64,000 nt of DNA. Origin: Flavobacterium tegetincola DSM 22377. GTDB taxonomy: Bacteria; Bacteroidota; Bacteroidia; Flavobacteriales; Flavobacteriaceae. The notes under the pieces are model-generated. The model was not told the origin of the DNA and did no database searches. It worked only from the letters and a program-made list of their open reading frames with translations. The stretch covers positions 268,037-332,036 of the forward strand of contig NZ_KE384384.1 in assembly GCF_000425485.1 (NCBI RefSeq), in the 5' to 3' direction. Below are positions 52,930 through 63,191 of the stretch, in pieces. The position numbers were made by a program, and so were the translations under genes. Position 1 is the stretch's first letter. Each line of letters begins with the position of its first letter.

Positions 52930-53844
52930 CTATTCTCTAATCAACGGCAAAGTAGAACACCTCAACAATCCTTCTTGCTTTGAAATCTCTGCATAAGGAA
53001 TTTCTTCTACAGTAAAACCGTTATCTCTTAGCCAAGTATTCAGTCGAGCGAAATTTTTCTCGGAAACCACTACATCTTCTGAAATAGAAAACACATTGGA
53101 ATTCATGAAGTACATTTCGTCTCTTGTTATGTGAAAAAGGTTCTCTTTGCCAAAAAGCTTCACGAGATACATATAATCGGCTTCTTCACGGAAACCACTT
53201 TTGTAAATAATTCCTTTGTTTTTCCCAACAGGCTGAAAGCAACAATCCAAGTGTAAAGCATTATCTCTGGCTTCAATTTTGGATTTTACCAAATCAAATT
53301 CCTTCACAATTTTGTTTGGAAAAAGATTTCGGATGTACTCCACCCCTTCTTTATTGGTTCTTGCCGTTTTATAATCTGCATAATCGCTTCCTTTATATGT
53401 ACCAATGAAAATATAGTCGTTCCAAAGCATTACATCGCCACCTTCAATATGCACTTCTTCTGGTGGACGAACTACTTTTGTTGGGTCCATTTGATCAATC
53501 ACGTAATTAATCGCATCCAATTCGCGATCGCGATCCGGAAGAATATTGGCTTTGATGAACATATCATCAATTACAAACCCGATGTCTCTCGTGAAAATCT
53601 GATTGTATTCTTCAATCATTTCTGGACGAAAAACTTTTACATCGTATTTCTGAAAAACTTGATTAAAAGCTTCCATCTCCTTCACCATATCTTCTTCAGT
53701 AGGATATGTTCCTGCCAAAATATATTCAAGTGATTTGGGATCGTAAGCTTCTTCAGCCGTTGGTGTTGGGCCGTTATTTGTAGCACTTCCTAAGACTACT
53801 GCTTTTAATCTTGACGTTTCGTTTTTTACATTTAATTGTAACAT
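52930..53844 (-). CDS. Arginine deiminase/dimethylargininase-like protein
   Basis: A 304-residue amidinotransferase-fold protein with TRDIGFVIDDMF, HIEGGDVMLW (the His-Glu pair), ALHLDCCFQPVG and the C-terminal GLLRCSTLPLIRE with Cys296 as nucleophile. This is the Asp/Glu-His-Cys arrangement of arginine deiminases and dimethylarginine hydrolases. The length is closer to DDAH than to the longer ArcA. It probably hydrolyses a guanidino compound. Citrate synthase upstream and ctlX downstream on the same strand form a set seen in Flavobacteria, by recollection. Confidence 0.83.
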   Translation of the reverse strand: MLQLNVKNETSRLKAVVLGSATNNGPTPTAEEAYDPKSLEYILAGTYPTEEDMVKEMEAFNQVFQKYDVKVFRPEMIEEYNQIFTRDIGFVIDDMFIKANILPDRDRELDAINYVIDQMDPTKVVRPPEEVHIEGGDVMLWNDYIFIGTYKGSDYADYKTARTNKEGVEYIRNLFPNKIVKEFDLVKSKIEARDNALHLDCCFQPVGKNKGIIYKSGFREEADYMYLVKLFGKENLFHITRDEMYFMNSNVFSISEDVVVSEKNFARLNTWLRDNGFTVEEIPYAEISKQEGLLRCSTLPLIRE

Positions 53845-53867
53845 ATGATTTCGTTTTATGCGAATGA

Positions 53868-53875
53868 CAAATATA
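53868..53875 (-). promoter_or_regulatory. Candidate -7 box for the deiminase-like gene
   Basis: TATATTTG on the minus strand, 23 bp upstream of the ATG. The upstream region is AT-rich and no strong -33 element is seen. Confidence 0.4.
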
Positions 53876-54086
53876 GAAAAAGCACTTTACCTTTGCTATT
53901 TTTGTTTGATTATTAGTGTTAAATATACGAGGTAACGCGCAACATTATTTCGTGAAAAAATAATTGAACTTACGCTAAACCATTAAAGGATTACGTTTCA
54001 TGAATCCTACATTTTTTTAATTCCTTAATGGTTCAAATTCTTACTTAAAAGTGGACTGTTTTAAAATTATAATTTTGACACAAAAA

Positions 54087-54108
54087 AAGCCTCTCTTTCG
54101 AAAGGCTT
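54087..54108 (-). terminator. gltA: Terminator of citrate synthase
   Basis: AAGCCT (54087-54092) pairs with AGGCTT (54103-54108). On the minus strand the stem is followed by a run of seven T. It lies 20 bp past the citrate synthase stop. Confidence 0.7.
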
Positions 54109-54128
54109 AATTATAAAAAAAGTAAGTA

Positions 54129-55412
54129 TTATCTTTTTTCCATTTCCACAAATGAACGCAAGGGATGACCTGTATAAATTTGACGTGGTCTTCCAATTGG
54201 CTCTTTGTTGATACGCATTTCTTTCCACTGAGCGATCCAACCTGGTAAACGTCCAATTGCGAACAATACGGTAAACATATCCGTTGGAATTCCCAAAGCT
54301 CTGTAGATGATTCCTGAATAGAAATCTACGTTTGGATATAATTTTCTAGAAACGAAATAGTCGTCTACTAAAGCTGCTTCTTCTAATTTTTTAGCGATTT
54401 GTAAGATTGGATCATCAACGCCCAATTCTCTCAAAACTTCATCTGCTGCTTTTTTGATGATTCGTGCTCTTGGGTCAAAGTTTTTGTATACTCTGTGTCC
54501 AAAGCCCATCAAACGGAATGGATCATCTTTATCTTTTGCTTTTGCTAAGTACTTGTCTGCATCTCCACCGTCTTTCTGGATCGCTTCTAACATTTCCAAA
54601 ACCGCTTGATTTGCACCACCGTGAAGTGGTCCCCAAAGTGCAGAAACTCCTGCAGAAATGGATGCAAATAAACCTGCATGGGAAGAACCTACCATCCTTA
54701 CAGTTGATGTAGAACAGTTTTGTTCGTGATCGGCATGCAAGATGAATAACTTATCCAATGCATCTACAACAACTGGATTTGCTGAATAAGGTCCTGTTGG
54801 CAATTCAAACATCAAATGTAAGAAATTCTCTACATAACCTTTAGTATTGTCATAGTAATTTAATGGAAAACCTGCTGATTTACGGTACGTCCAAGTAGCA
54901 ATAACCATAAATTTACCCATGGTCTTACATACAGCATCATACATCTCTTTCTCATTCTCTACATTCACTACTTTTGGATTGAAAGCAGTTAATGCACCTG
55001 TCATACAAGATAAAACACCCATTGGATGAGCCGTTCTAGGAAAGCCATCAATGATGTCTTTCATTTCCTCATTTACTAAAGTGTATTTATTAATATCATT
55101 TTGAAATTTAGCAAGTTGTTCCTTTGTTGGCAATTCACCAAAAATAACTAAGTAAGAAACTTCAAGGAAATTTCCCTTGTCGGCTAATTCCTCAATTGAA
55201 TATCCTCGGTAACGTAAAATTCCTTCTTCACCATCTAAGAAAGTAATATCACTTTTACAAACGCCTGAATTTTTATATCCAGGATCCATAGTGATCGCAC
55301 CACTTAAATCTCTTAATTTACTAATATCAATGGCAATTTCGTTTTCGCTTCCTTCAATTAATGGAAATTCGTATTTTTTGCCTTCTAATTCTACTATTGC
55401 TGTTTTTGACAT
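54129..55412 (-). CDS. gltA: Citrate synthase
   Basis: A 427-residue enzyme of the hexameric bacterial (type II) length. It shows ITFLDGEEGILRYRGYSIEEL, SSHAGLFASISAGVSALWGPLHGGANQ, FGHRVYKNFDPRA and VDFYSGIIYRALGIP, with the His, His and Asp catalytic residues in the last three blocks. It condenses acetyl-CoA and oxaloacetate to citrate at the entry to the TCA cycle. The start is clear, and a TAnnTTTG box lies 39 bp upstream. Confidence 0.97.
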   Translation of the reverse strand: MSKTAIVELEGKKYEFPLIEGSENEIAIDISKLRDLSGAITMDPGYKNSGVCKSDITFLDGEEGILRYRGYSIEELADKGNFLEVSYLVIFGELPTKEQLAKFQNDINKYTLVNEEMKDIIDGFPRTAHPMGVLSCMTGALTAFNPKVVNVENEKEMYDAVCKTMGKFMVIATWTYRKSAGFPLNYYDNTKGYVENFLHLMFELPTGPYSANPVVVDALDKLFILHADHEQNCSTSTVRMVGSSHAGLFASISAGVSALWGPLHGGANQAVLEMLEAIQKDGGDADKYLAKAKDKDDPFRLMGFGHRVYKNFDPRARIIKKAADEVLRELGVDDPILQIAKKLEEAALVDDYFVSRKLYPNVDFYSGIIYRALGIPTDMFTVLFAIGRLPGWIAQWKEMRINKEPIGRPRQIYTGHPLRSFVEMEKR

Positions 55413-55450
55413 GTTTCTGTTTCTGTTTTCGGTGAGAAATTATAATCTAA

Positions 55451-55458
55451 CAAACTTA
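55451..55458 (-). promoter_or_regulatory. Candidate -7 box for citrate synthase
   Basis: TAAGTTTG on the minus strand, an exact TAnnTTTG match, predicting a leader of roughly 30 nt. No well-spaced -33 TTTG was found. Confidence 0.4.
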
Positions 55459-55546
55459 AGAAAATTAACACAAATTAAAAAGCATATTTCATCTTACAAT
55501 CGTTAATTCTTTTATAAAAGTAATTTGACCAATCTCATTATAAAAA

Positions 55547-55570
55547 AACCACAACATGAATGTTGTGGTT
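55547..55570 (-). terminator. Terminator of the LRR/T9SS protein gene
   Basis: AACCACAACAT pairs exactly with ATGTTGTGGTT around two loop bases, an 11-bp stem. On the minus strand it is followed by TTTTTTTATA. It lies 26 bp past the stop. Confidence 0.85.
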
Positions 55571-55595
55571 CTAAAAATAACAAAACTAAAAATTA

Positions 55596-57983
55596 CTACT
55601 TTTTAATGATTTTTTGTGTTTTAATTCCCTTTTCTGTTTTAACTGTTATGAAATAAAGTCCAGAAGAATAATTTGTCAAGTTAACAACTTCGCTAACATT
55701 GCTGCTTAATTTGGCCTGTATCATTCTCCCTTGCGCATCGTACATCTGGATTGAGTGAATTGTACTTTCAGATTTGATGTAAATCACATTTTCTGCAGGA
55801 TTTGGATACACTATAATCGAAACATCTTTATTGAAATCATTTTTTGATAAATCGGCAAAGACAGTTTGCTCGTCATTGGTAATAATTGGAAAATTATAGT
55901 CGAAGAAAATATCCGCAGAATTAATCACAAGATCGTCAGAAAGTGTTGCGTTTGATTTTAATTTTAACAAAATATTTCCGTGACCTCCAGTATCTAAATC
56001 AATACTTTGAAAAATGAATTCAGCAATATTTCCAGTAACACGTACCGTCATAGGATGCGAACTTTCCATAACTTGTAGCGACTGAATATTATATTGCGTT
56101 AGGTCAATTTCATTTTTCACTACAATATTTTCAGCTGAAGAAGTTCCTGTATTTTCAAAACGGATGTTGTAATGTAAAATTTCGCCCATTTCTGTCGTAC
56201 CCAATGCATTTCCTTCCAAACAGGTGATGTCGTTTGGATCATACGATCCTACAACGGTTTGATTTAACACAAACGCATTATCATCCCAAGTTTCATCTGT
56301 ATTTACATCTATAAATGCATCAAAAACTAGAATATCATTAATATTTACTGCTGGAGTTTCTTGAGGAGAATTGACATTAAAAGTCACTAAAATGGTTCCA
56401 ACTTGAAATGGTGCAATATTTGGTACCGTCCAATTCATAGTTGTAGCTAAAACATCTGTTGGCACGACCGATGCTGAAACATAATCCAACACAGCACCAT
56501 TAAATGCAAAATTAACATAGCCATCTACCGTTTGATTTCCTTTATTCTTATACACAATTTTATAAACAGCATCAAAACCAGGTCGTGCAGGAATGATTGG
56601 GACAATTACAACTTCTAAATCAGGATGAATGCCGTTTGGTGTGATGCAGAAGTTTTGAGTTACAGCATTGTTGTCATTATTTACAAAAGGAATTGTTGCA
56701 GTAGTTGGCGAAAAATTAAAATAACTTGGATTTTCTACATTTGGAGTTATATCAAAACTTCCCGTCTGTGTGAAGAAACTATAATTTCCAGAATTACTTG
56801 TAAATGTTGCTCCTTGATTTGTTCCGTCGTTAATATTGATTTTAATATTGGGTTGTGGTAAATCAGCAGCATCACATCCGTTGTTATTTTCATCAAATAG
56901 CATTGAACCAGTAATTGTGTTGTAATTTCCGCCTGGATTAAATGAGCAGTAAGAAGTGATAACTATATTCATAATACCAATGTCCGCTAATGAACTGTAT
57001 AATGAATTCACATTCTCTTGATTAATACAAATTGCTTCTAAGTTTGGACAACCAGATGTACTTACATTAATTCCTGCATTACCATTCTTTAAATTTACAT
57101 ATTCAATCGTAGAATCGTCAATAATTTTAAAAAACGATATATTAGGATTGTTAGATGCATCTAATTCAATTAAATTAGTGTCACGAATGTCAACATTTGT
57201 TAAATTTACAAGATTACTAATATCCAAAGTAGTTTGTAGACCACCTCCTCTAAAAATTAAAGAATTAAGATTTATAAGATTATTAACATAGACAGGGCTT
57301 AATCCAGGATTTCCAAAATATAGGAATTCTAAATTTACAAGATTAGTAACATTAAGTTCTGAAAGTAAATTTCCGCTACAAGCTAAATATTTTAGACTAC
57401 TAAGATCGGTAGTATTTAAAGAAGTCAATAAATTATCATAAAAAACTAAATGGGTTAAAGATGAAAATCCCGTTAAATTTATAGAATTAATATTGTTGTA
57501 AGAAAAAGATAACTCTTGAAGATTTGACAAATTTGCAACATTTAATGTTGTGAGTTGATTACTGTTTAAAAGTAATATTTTAAGATTAGTTGATGAATTT
57601 ACGTTCACATTATTCAAGCTACAATTTGATGCGTTAAGATTTTCTAAATTAACTAAACTGGCGGTGTTCAAACTAGTGATCAATGGATTATTATTACAAT
57701 AAAGGGTTCTTAAATTTGTAAAAAATTGTAAACCTTCTAAGTTTTGAATGTTGGAACTCTGAACCGATAAATAGAACACAGCAGAAGCCTCAGTTTGCTC
57801 AATCTCACCATTATTATTAGCATCAATCTTAATTGCCAGATTCATAAAATTTTTTGCAATAACATTTGTTGTAGAAGTGGAAGAAGCTAATAATTTATTT
57901 TTGAAATTCACATCGGTGAAACTTATTACTTGCCCATTCATCCAAGAGGTAACAAATAACAGTAGTAAATAATATTTTTTCAT
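55596..57983 (-). CDS. Leucine-rich-repeat surface protein with T9SS sorting domain
   Basis: A 795-residue secreted protein with a signal peptide ending SWMNGQ. Residues 60-330 hold about ten 20-22-residue leucine-rich repeats (LENLNASNCSLNNVNVNSS and similar). A cysteine-bearing segment and beta-sandwich domains follow, including VGSYDPNDITCLEG, a conserved repeat domain of Bacteroidota surface proteins. The type A T9SS sorting domain (VYPNPAENVIYI...GLYFITVKTEKGIKTQKIIKK) is at the C-terminus. It should be exported through the type IX system and may bind host or environmental ligands. Confidence 0.88.
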   Translation of the reverse strand: MKKYYLLLLFVTSWMNGQVISFTDVNFKNKLLASSTSTTNVIAKNFMNLAIKIDANNNGEIEQTEASAVFYLSVQSSNIQNLEGLQFFTNLRTLYCNNNPLITSLNTASLVNLENLNASNCSLNNVNVNSSTNLKILLLNSNQLTTLNVANLSNLQELSFSYNNINSINLTGFSSLTHLVFYDNLLTSLNTTDLSSLKYLACSGNLLSELNVTNLVNLEFLYFGNPGLSPVYVNNLINLNSLIFRGGGLQTTLDISNLVNLTNVDIRDTNLIELDASNNPNISFFKIIDDSTIEYVNLKNGNAGINVSTSGCPNLEAICINQENVNSLYSSLADIGIMNIVITSYCSFNPGGNYNTITGSMLFDENNNGCDAADLPQPNIKININDGTNQGATFTSNSGNYSFFTQTGSFDITPNVENPSYFNFSPTTATIPFVNNDNNAVTQNFCITPNGIHPDLEVVIVPIIPARPGFDAVYKIVYKNKGNQTVDGYVNFAFNGAVLDYVSASVVPTDVLATTMNWTVPNIAPFQVGTILVTFNVNSPQETPAVNINDILVFDAFIDVNTDETWDDNAFVLNQTVVGSYDPNDITCLEGNALGTTEMGEILHYNIRFENTGTSSAENIVVKNEIDLTQYNIQSLQVMESSHPMTVRVTGNIAEFIFQSIDLDTGGHGNILLKLKSNATLSDDLVINSADIFFDYNFPIITNDEQTVFADLSKNDFNKDVSIIVYPNPAENVIYIKSESTIHSIQMYDAQGRMIQAKLSSNVSEVVNLTNYSSGLYFITVKTEKGIKTQKIIKK

Positions 57984-58094
57984 AATAATGTATTTTAGTT
58001 TGTAAGTTCAGTAAAAATAAATCCAATATTTTAATTTATAAATAGCAATTGAGTATGTAATGGTTTTCAATTAGAATTCGACGTTTTTATTGAG

Positions 58095-58115
58095 ATTCTG
58101 AAACAAGTTCAGAAT
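58095..58115. repeat. Short palindromic intergenic element (ATTCTGAA/TTCAGAAT)
   Basis: An exact 8-bp inverted repeat around 5 bases, just downstream of the response-regulator gene. The same type of sequence (AGATTCTGAAACAAGTTCAGAATGAC) is frequent in Bacteroidota intergenic DNA, by recollection. It may act as a weak terminator. Confidence 0.5.
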
Positions 58116-58126
58116 GACAAAAATTT

Positions 58127-58888
58127 CTATAAATTCTTCAACAACTCCTGCAACCGTTCCTTCTTCCTTTGCGAAATCGGCAAGTTACTATTGTCACTCA
58201 TAATCACATAACCGCCGTCTTTCTTTATATAGGATTTCAAATACGCCAAATTAATCAAATGCGACTGATGAATCCGTTCAAAACCATGTTCTGCTAATAA
58301 TTCCTCGTATTCTTTTAAGGTTTTTGAAATCAAAATTGGTTTGTGATTTTTGATATAAAACTTCGTGTAATTATCTTCACTTTCACAACGAATAATATCG
58401 CTGATTTCAAACAGGTGAATTCCTTCACTGGTTGAAAGTGCAATTCGTTTAAAATTATCGACTTTCTTTCTGATGTTTTCCAAAAGCAAATCGATGTGTT
58501 CAAAGTTTTCCTTTTGATTCAAAACCGCTTTAATTTTCTCCACCACTTTCTGCAATTCTTCTGGGTCAACGGGTTTTAACAAAAAATCCAACGCACTAAA
58601 CCGGAAGGCTTTTATAGCATATTGTTCGTGAGCGGTTATAAAAACAATATGCGAACTCAATTTTCCTTGACTTTTAGTCACACGTTCCAAGATGTCAAAA
58701 CCGGTCCCGTCATTGAGTTGAATATCCAGAAAAACCACTTGCGGAAGTAATTTCTCCATCGCGATTGTCCCGGTTTTCACACTATCTGCTTCACCAATTA
58801 TTTCAATATCCGATGCATATCGTTCCAACAAAACTTTCATTCCTTGTCGCAAATTCGCATCGTCGTCTATTAATAGTACTTTTATCAT
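58127..58888 (-). CDS. LytTR-family response regulator
   Basis: A 253-residue protein. The receiver domain (1-125) has IDDDANLRQGM with acidic residues 8-10, phospho-acceptor Asp55 in VVFLDIQLNDG, and Lys of LLKPVDP. The LytTR DNA-binding domain (about 150-253) has IRCESEDNYTKFYI and RIHQSHLINLAYLKSYI. It would be phosphorylated by the LytS-type kinase encoded just upstream, and would bind direct repeats in target promoters. Confidence 0.94.
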   Translation of the reverse strand: MIKVLLIDDDANLRQGMKVLLERYASDIEIIGEADSVKTGTIAMEKLLPQVVFLDIQLNDGTGFDILERVTKSQGKLSSHIVFITAHEQYAIKAFRFSALDFLLKPVDPEELQKVVEKIKAVLNQKENFEHIDLLLENIRKKVDNFKRIALSTSEGIHLFEISDIIRCESEDNYTKFYIKNHKPILISKTLKEYEELLAEHGFERIHQSHLINLAYLKSYIKKDGGYVIMSDNSNLPISQRKKERLQELLKNL

Positions 58889-59075
58889 AATCCTCCCCTA
58901 ACCCCTCCAAATGAGGGGAACCGAAACCGGTATATTAAATTTTAAATTTATTTATCTCTCTATCTTTTTGTCCTTCTATCTTTGAATCTTTCTATCTTTT
59001 CGTCCTTCTATCTTTCTATCCTATTCCTCCAAGTTGCTCAAAACTGAAAACAGTCAACTGTCAACTGACAACTTC
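58889..59075. repeat. Intergenic C/T-rich repeats and CCCCTC hairpin
   Basis: CCCCTC (58902-58907) pairs with GAGGGG (58913-58918), a short hairpin. From about 58950 to 59030 the plus strand reads CTATCTTTT/TTCTATCTTT/GTCCTTCTATC units, resembling the tract at 34.92-34.97 kb. No gene is seen. Confidence 0.5.
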
Positions 59076-61043
59076 CTATAAATATTGAACCGGCAAATGC
59101 AACACTACCTTCGTTCCTTTCACCACACCATTTTCATCAACAACTTCGTCAATAGTCACAAATGACTTTTTCTGAGTCGCACTTTCCATCATTTCCAATC
59201 GCTTTTTAGTAATATCCAACGCCATTGATTTATGAATCGAAACCGATTGTTCTTTTAATTTCTGTGAAGCTTCCAAGCCAACACCGTTATCAATAATGGT
59301 ACACAATAAATTTTCGCCTTCCAATTCAAATGAAATAGCAATCGTTCCTTTCTCTTGCTTCGGAATCAGTCCGTGAATAATGGCATTTTCCACAAAAGGC
59401 TGTAATAATAACGGTGGCAAAGCCAAATCATCTTCAATTGCCGCACTTTTGGTTATCGTAAAATCAAAAACTTGGTTAAAACGCAGTTGTTCCAGTTCCA
59501 AATAATTCTGCAAACTCTCTATTTCTTTGTCAATCGGGATTAACGCTTCTTTCGAATATTCTAACGTCAGTCGCATTAGTTTTGAAAACTTCGCCAAATA
59601 CTTTATCGCCGAATCGGTTCCATTTTGCACAATAAAACTCGAAATCGAACCCAAACAATTGAACACAAAATGCGGATTCATCTGCAAATGCAACGCTTTC
59701 TGTTCGTATTCCGCTAGTTCTTTTTGAAGTGTCAAAGTTTTCTTGAGTTGCATACGGTTGTAAATTAGAAATACAATTCCAAAAACCAGAATCACAAACA
59801 GAATACTGAAGAAAATTTGCATCTGATGCCGTTTACGTTCTTCCTCAAAAACAATTTCTTTTTTGTCTTGTTCTTTTTGCAAAAGCGCTTGTTTTTTATC
59901 AAACTCAAAATTCATTTCCGCTTGCACGATTTGGCGAACATCCTCTTGTTTTTGCAAACTGTCTTTGGCAATTCCGTATAATTTCAAGTGCTCCAAGGAT
60001 GCCGCGGTTTGACCCAATTGCTCGTAAATTGTGCTCAATGTCAATTCCGAATTTTGAATAGATTCCAACAACGCTAATTCTTTGGCATTAGCCAATGCTT
60101 TCTGAATGTTTACAAGTGCCGGTTGATACTCCTTTTGTGCCAAATAAAATTCACCCAAGTAATAATAAGCATCCGTCGAACCAAACTTATCATCAATCTT
60201 CTGAAACTCAAATAAGGCCCTTTCAAAGGACAAAACAGCTTCTGCTTTATTGTTTTGTTGCTGATGGTACCTTCCCAAGTTGGTTTGCAATTCGCCCTCA
60301 CCTCTTGCATCAGGAAAGGTTTCAAACCTTTTTTGAGCCAGTTGGTAATACTTCAATGCCTCCTGATAGTTGGCTTGTTTGAAATAAACCTTCCCAATAT
60401 TCGTAGCCGTAATTCCACTGTAAGAAAGTTTGTTTTTCTCTTGAATTTTAAAGCATTTCAAGAAATAATCCAACGCTTTGAAATCTTGATTTTGGGATTG
60501 ATACACCACTCCAATATTATTACACACCTGAGCCACCTTCAATTCTTGATTGGTTTCTTGGTATAAAGCAACGGCTTTCAAATGATTTTGTAACGCTTTC
60601 GCATAACTATTTTGTTCCGAAAATACAATTCCCATACTTCCGTAGGCTCGTGCCAATCCATTTTTTAATTCCAACTCATTAGAAGGCTGTCCTTGCAATT
60701 CTCTTTCAAAAACAATTTGAGCATCTTGAAAATGCTGCAAAGCTTCAGCATAGTTTCCAGAAATAATCCCGGCGTTTCCAAGGTTAAGCAATGCTGTTCC
60801 TTCAGCTAGAGCAAAATCGATTTTACGAGAAACCACTAAAGCTTTTTGAGCATATTCCTTCAATAATGCGGGATTGAAATCTTGATAAGCTGATGCCAAT
60901 TGATTTAAAACCGTCGCTGTTTGAATATCATCCTTGCTGTTTTTCAATTCAATTTGCAAACTATCCACCAACTTTTCTTGCGAAAAAGCATTAGCAAAAA
61001 ACAACAAAGCGATACCGATACTTAAATTTCTAATTATATTCAT
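59076..61043 (-). CDS. TPR-containing LytS-type sensor histidine kinase
   Basis: A 655-residue protein with a signal peptide ending FANAFSQ and a periplasmic part of about six tetratricopeptide repeats. A coiled-coil and a membrane helix (about 400-425) follow, then the His_kinase domain with LQMNPHFVFNCLGSISSFI, His458 being the phosphorylated residue. The HATPase part has ENAIIHG and IDNGVGLEA. The periplasmic TPRs probably sense a protein or peptide. It is directly upstream of its LytTR partner, 187 bp apart. Confidence 0.92.
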   Translation of the reverse strand: MNIIRNLSIGIALLFFANAFSQEKLVDSLQIELKNSKDDIQTATVLNQLASAYQDFNPALLKEYAQKALVVSRKIDFALAEGTALLNLGNAGIISGNYAEALQHFQDAQIVFERELQGQPSNELELKNGLARAYGSMGIVFSEQNSYAKALQNHLKAVALYQETNQELKVAQVCNNIGVVYQSQNQDFKALDYFLKCFKIQEKNKLSYSGITATNIGKVYFKQANYQEALKYYQLAQKRFETFPDARGEGELQTNLGRYHQQQNNKAEAVLSFERALFEFQKIDDKFGSTDAYYYLGEFYLAQKEYQPALVNIQKALANAKELALLESIQNSELTLSTIYEQLGQTAASLEHLKLYGIAKDSLQKQEDVRQIVQAEMNFEFDKKQALLQKEQDKKEIVFEEERKRHQMQIFFSILFVILVFGIVFLIYNRMQLKKTLTLQKELAEYEQKALHLQMNPHFVFNCLGSISSFIVQNGTDSAIKYLAKFSKLMRLTLEYSKEALIPIDKEIESLQNYLELEQLRFNQVFDFTITKSAAIEDDLALPPLLLQPFVENAIIHGLIPKQEKGTIAISFELEGENLLCTIIDNGVGLEASQKLKEQSVSIHKSMALDITKKRLEMMESATQKKSFVTIDEVVDENGVVKGTKVVLHLPVQYL

Positions 61044-61063
61044 AATCGTTTATTAGATACAAA

Positions 61064-61071
61064 CAAAAATA
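61064..61071 (-). promoter_or_regulatory. Candidate -7 box for the sensor kinase gene
   Basis: TATTTTTG on the minus strand, 20 bp upstream of the ATG at 61043. Confidence 0.38.
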
Positions 61072-61295
61072 GCTTTTTGTATCAGTTAATTAAGAGTAAA
61101 TGAGTATTTGATGGATTTGAATTAGAATTTGATTCTTCAAAAAATAAAATTTGTGAAATTTGCAGTTAAAAAATCTATCTAAAAAATTTAAACCATTAAG
61201 GTATTAAGAAAAGTAAGCCTGAATGGCCCTTACTATCTTAATGGTTCAAAAAAAAATTTATGGAATTTGCGAAAAAAAACCAACTGCAAAAAAAA

Positions 61296-61328
61296 TACCC
61301 TTTCAAAGCATAAAACTCTAAAAGGGTA
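61296..61328 (-). terminator. eno: Terminator of enolase
   Basis: TACCCTTT (61296-61303) pairs with AAAGGGTA (61321-61328). On the minus strand the stem is followed by a run of eight T. It lies 43 bp past the enolase stop. Confidence 0.72.
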
Positions 61329-61371
61329 ATTTTAAAAAATCGTTGTAATCTAATTAATCAGTGGCAAAAAA

Positions 61372-62676
<1,305 letters not shown>

Positions 62677-62704
62677 TTAATTGTGTGTTAATCATTGATA
62701 ATTG

Positions 62705-62712
62705 CAAATATA
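62705..62712 (-). promoter_or_regulatory. Candidate -7 box for enolase
   Basis: TATATTTG on the minus strand, 40 bp upstream of the ATG. No clear -33 TTTG was found. Confidence 0.4.
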
Positions 62713-62814
62713 TTACAACTTTATCAATCCTTTTAAGAAAATTTGCAATCTTATCAACTCAATCGGTTTCGTTTGTAGTTTATTTATTTGGAGTAAACCG
62801 CTTGGGCTGTTTCA

Positions 62815-62875
62815 CCCCGATAGCTATCGGGGCATATTCCTGCTGCAGGAACTCGCTTCCCGATGAAAAATCGGG
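62815..62875. repeat. Cluster of three inverted repeats (REP-like element)
   Basis: CCCCGATAGCTATCGGGG (62815-62832) is a perfect 18-bp palindrome. TTCCTGC-T-GCAGGAA (62837-62851) is a 7-bp stem around one base. CCCGAT/ATCGGG (62859-62864 with 62870-62875) is a third stem. A related CCCGATAGCTCAAA sequence lies at the right edge (63897 onward), suggesting a dispersed element. Confidence 0.65.
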
Positions 62876-63191
62876 AGAGCTCAAACAATTCCAGCATCAG
62901 GGCTAAGGTAAAATCTTTAGGCTTCTTTTTGGGGTGTGGGATTTGAAATGTATTAAGGCATCAACTATTATTTTCCTTATAACATACTATTTGAGTAAAA
63001 AATTTAAAAAATAACATTATCTTTAAAACGCAATTCAAGTCATTTTTAGAAACTGCGTTCGATGCAAAATTGTTAAAAAAATCCTATTAGTAACAAAAAA
63101 CAGTGTCAACTATTTATCTAGTTTTCATACTATTGTATAAAGTTTTTCAATAGGCCATGAGTGGGTAGTTTGATAAAAAAACCAATTATAA

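Larger units (their letters stand above)
61044..61371. other. 328-bp intergenic region between enolase and the kinase gene
   Basis: No reading frame with gene features. It holds a -7 box for the kinase gene, an AT-rich middle with two ACCATTAAG/TTAATGGTT inverted copies (61191-61199 and 61237-61245), and the enolase terminator. Confidence 0.5.
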
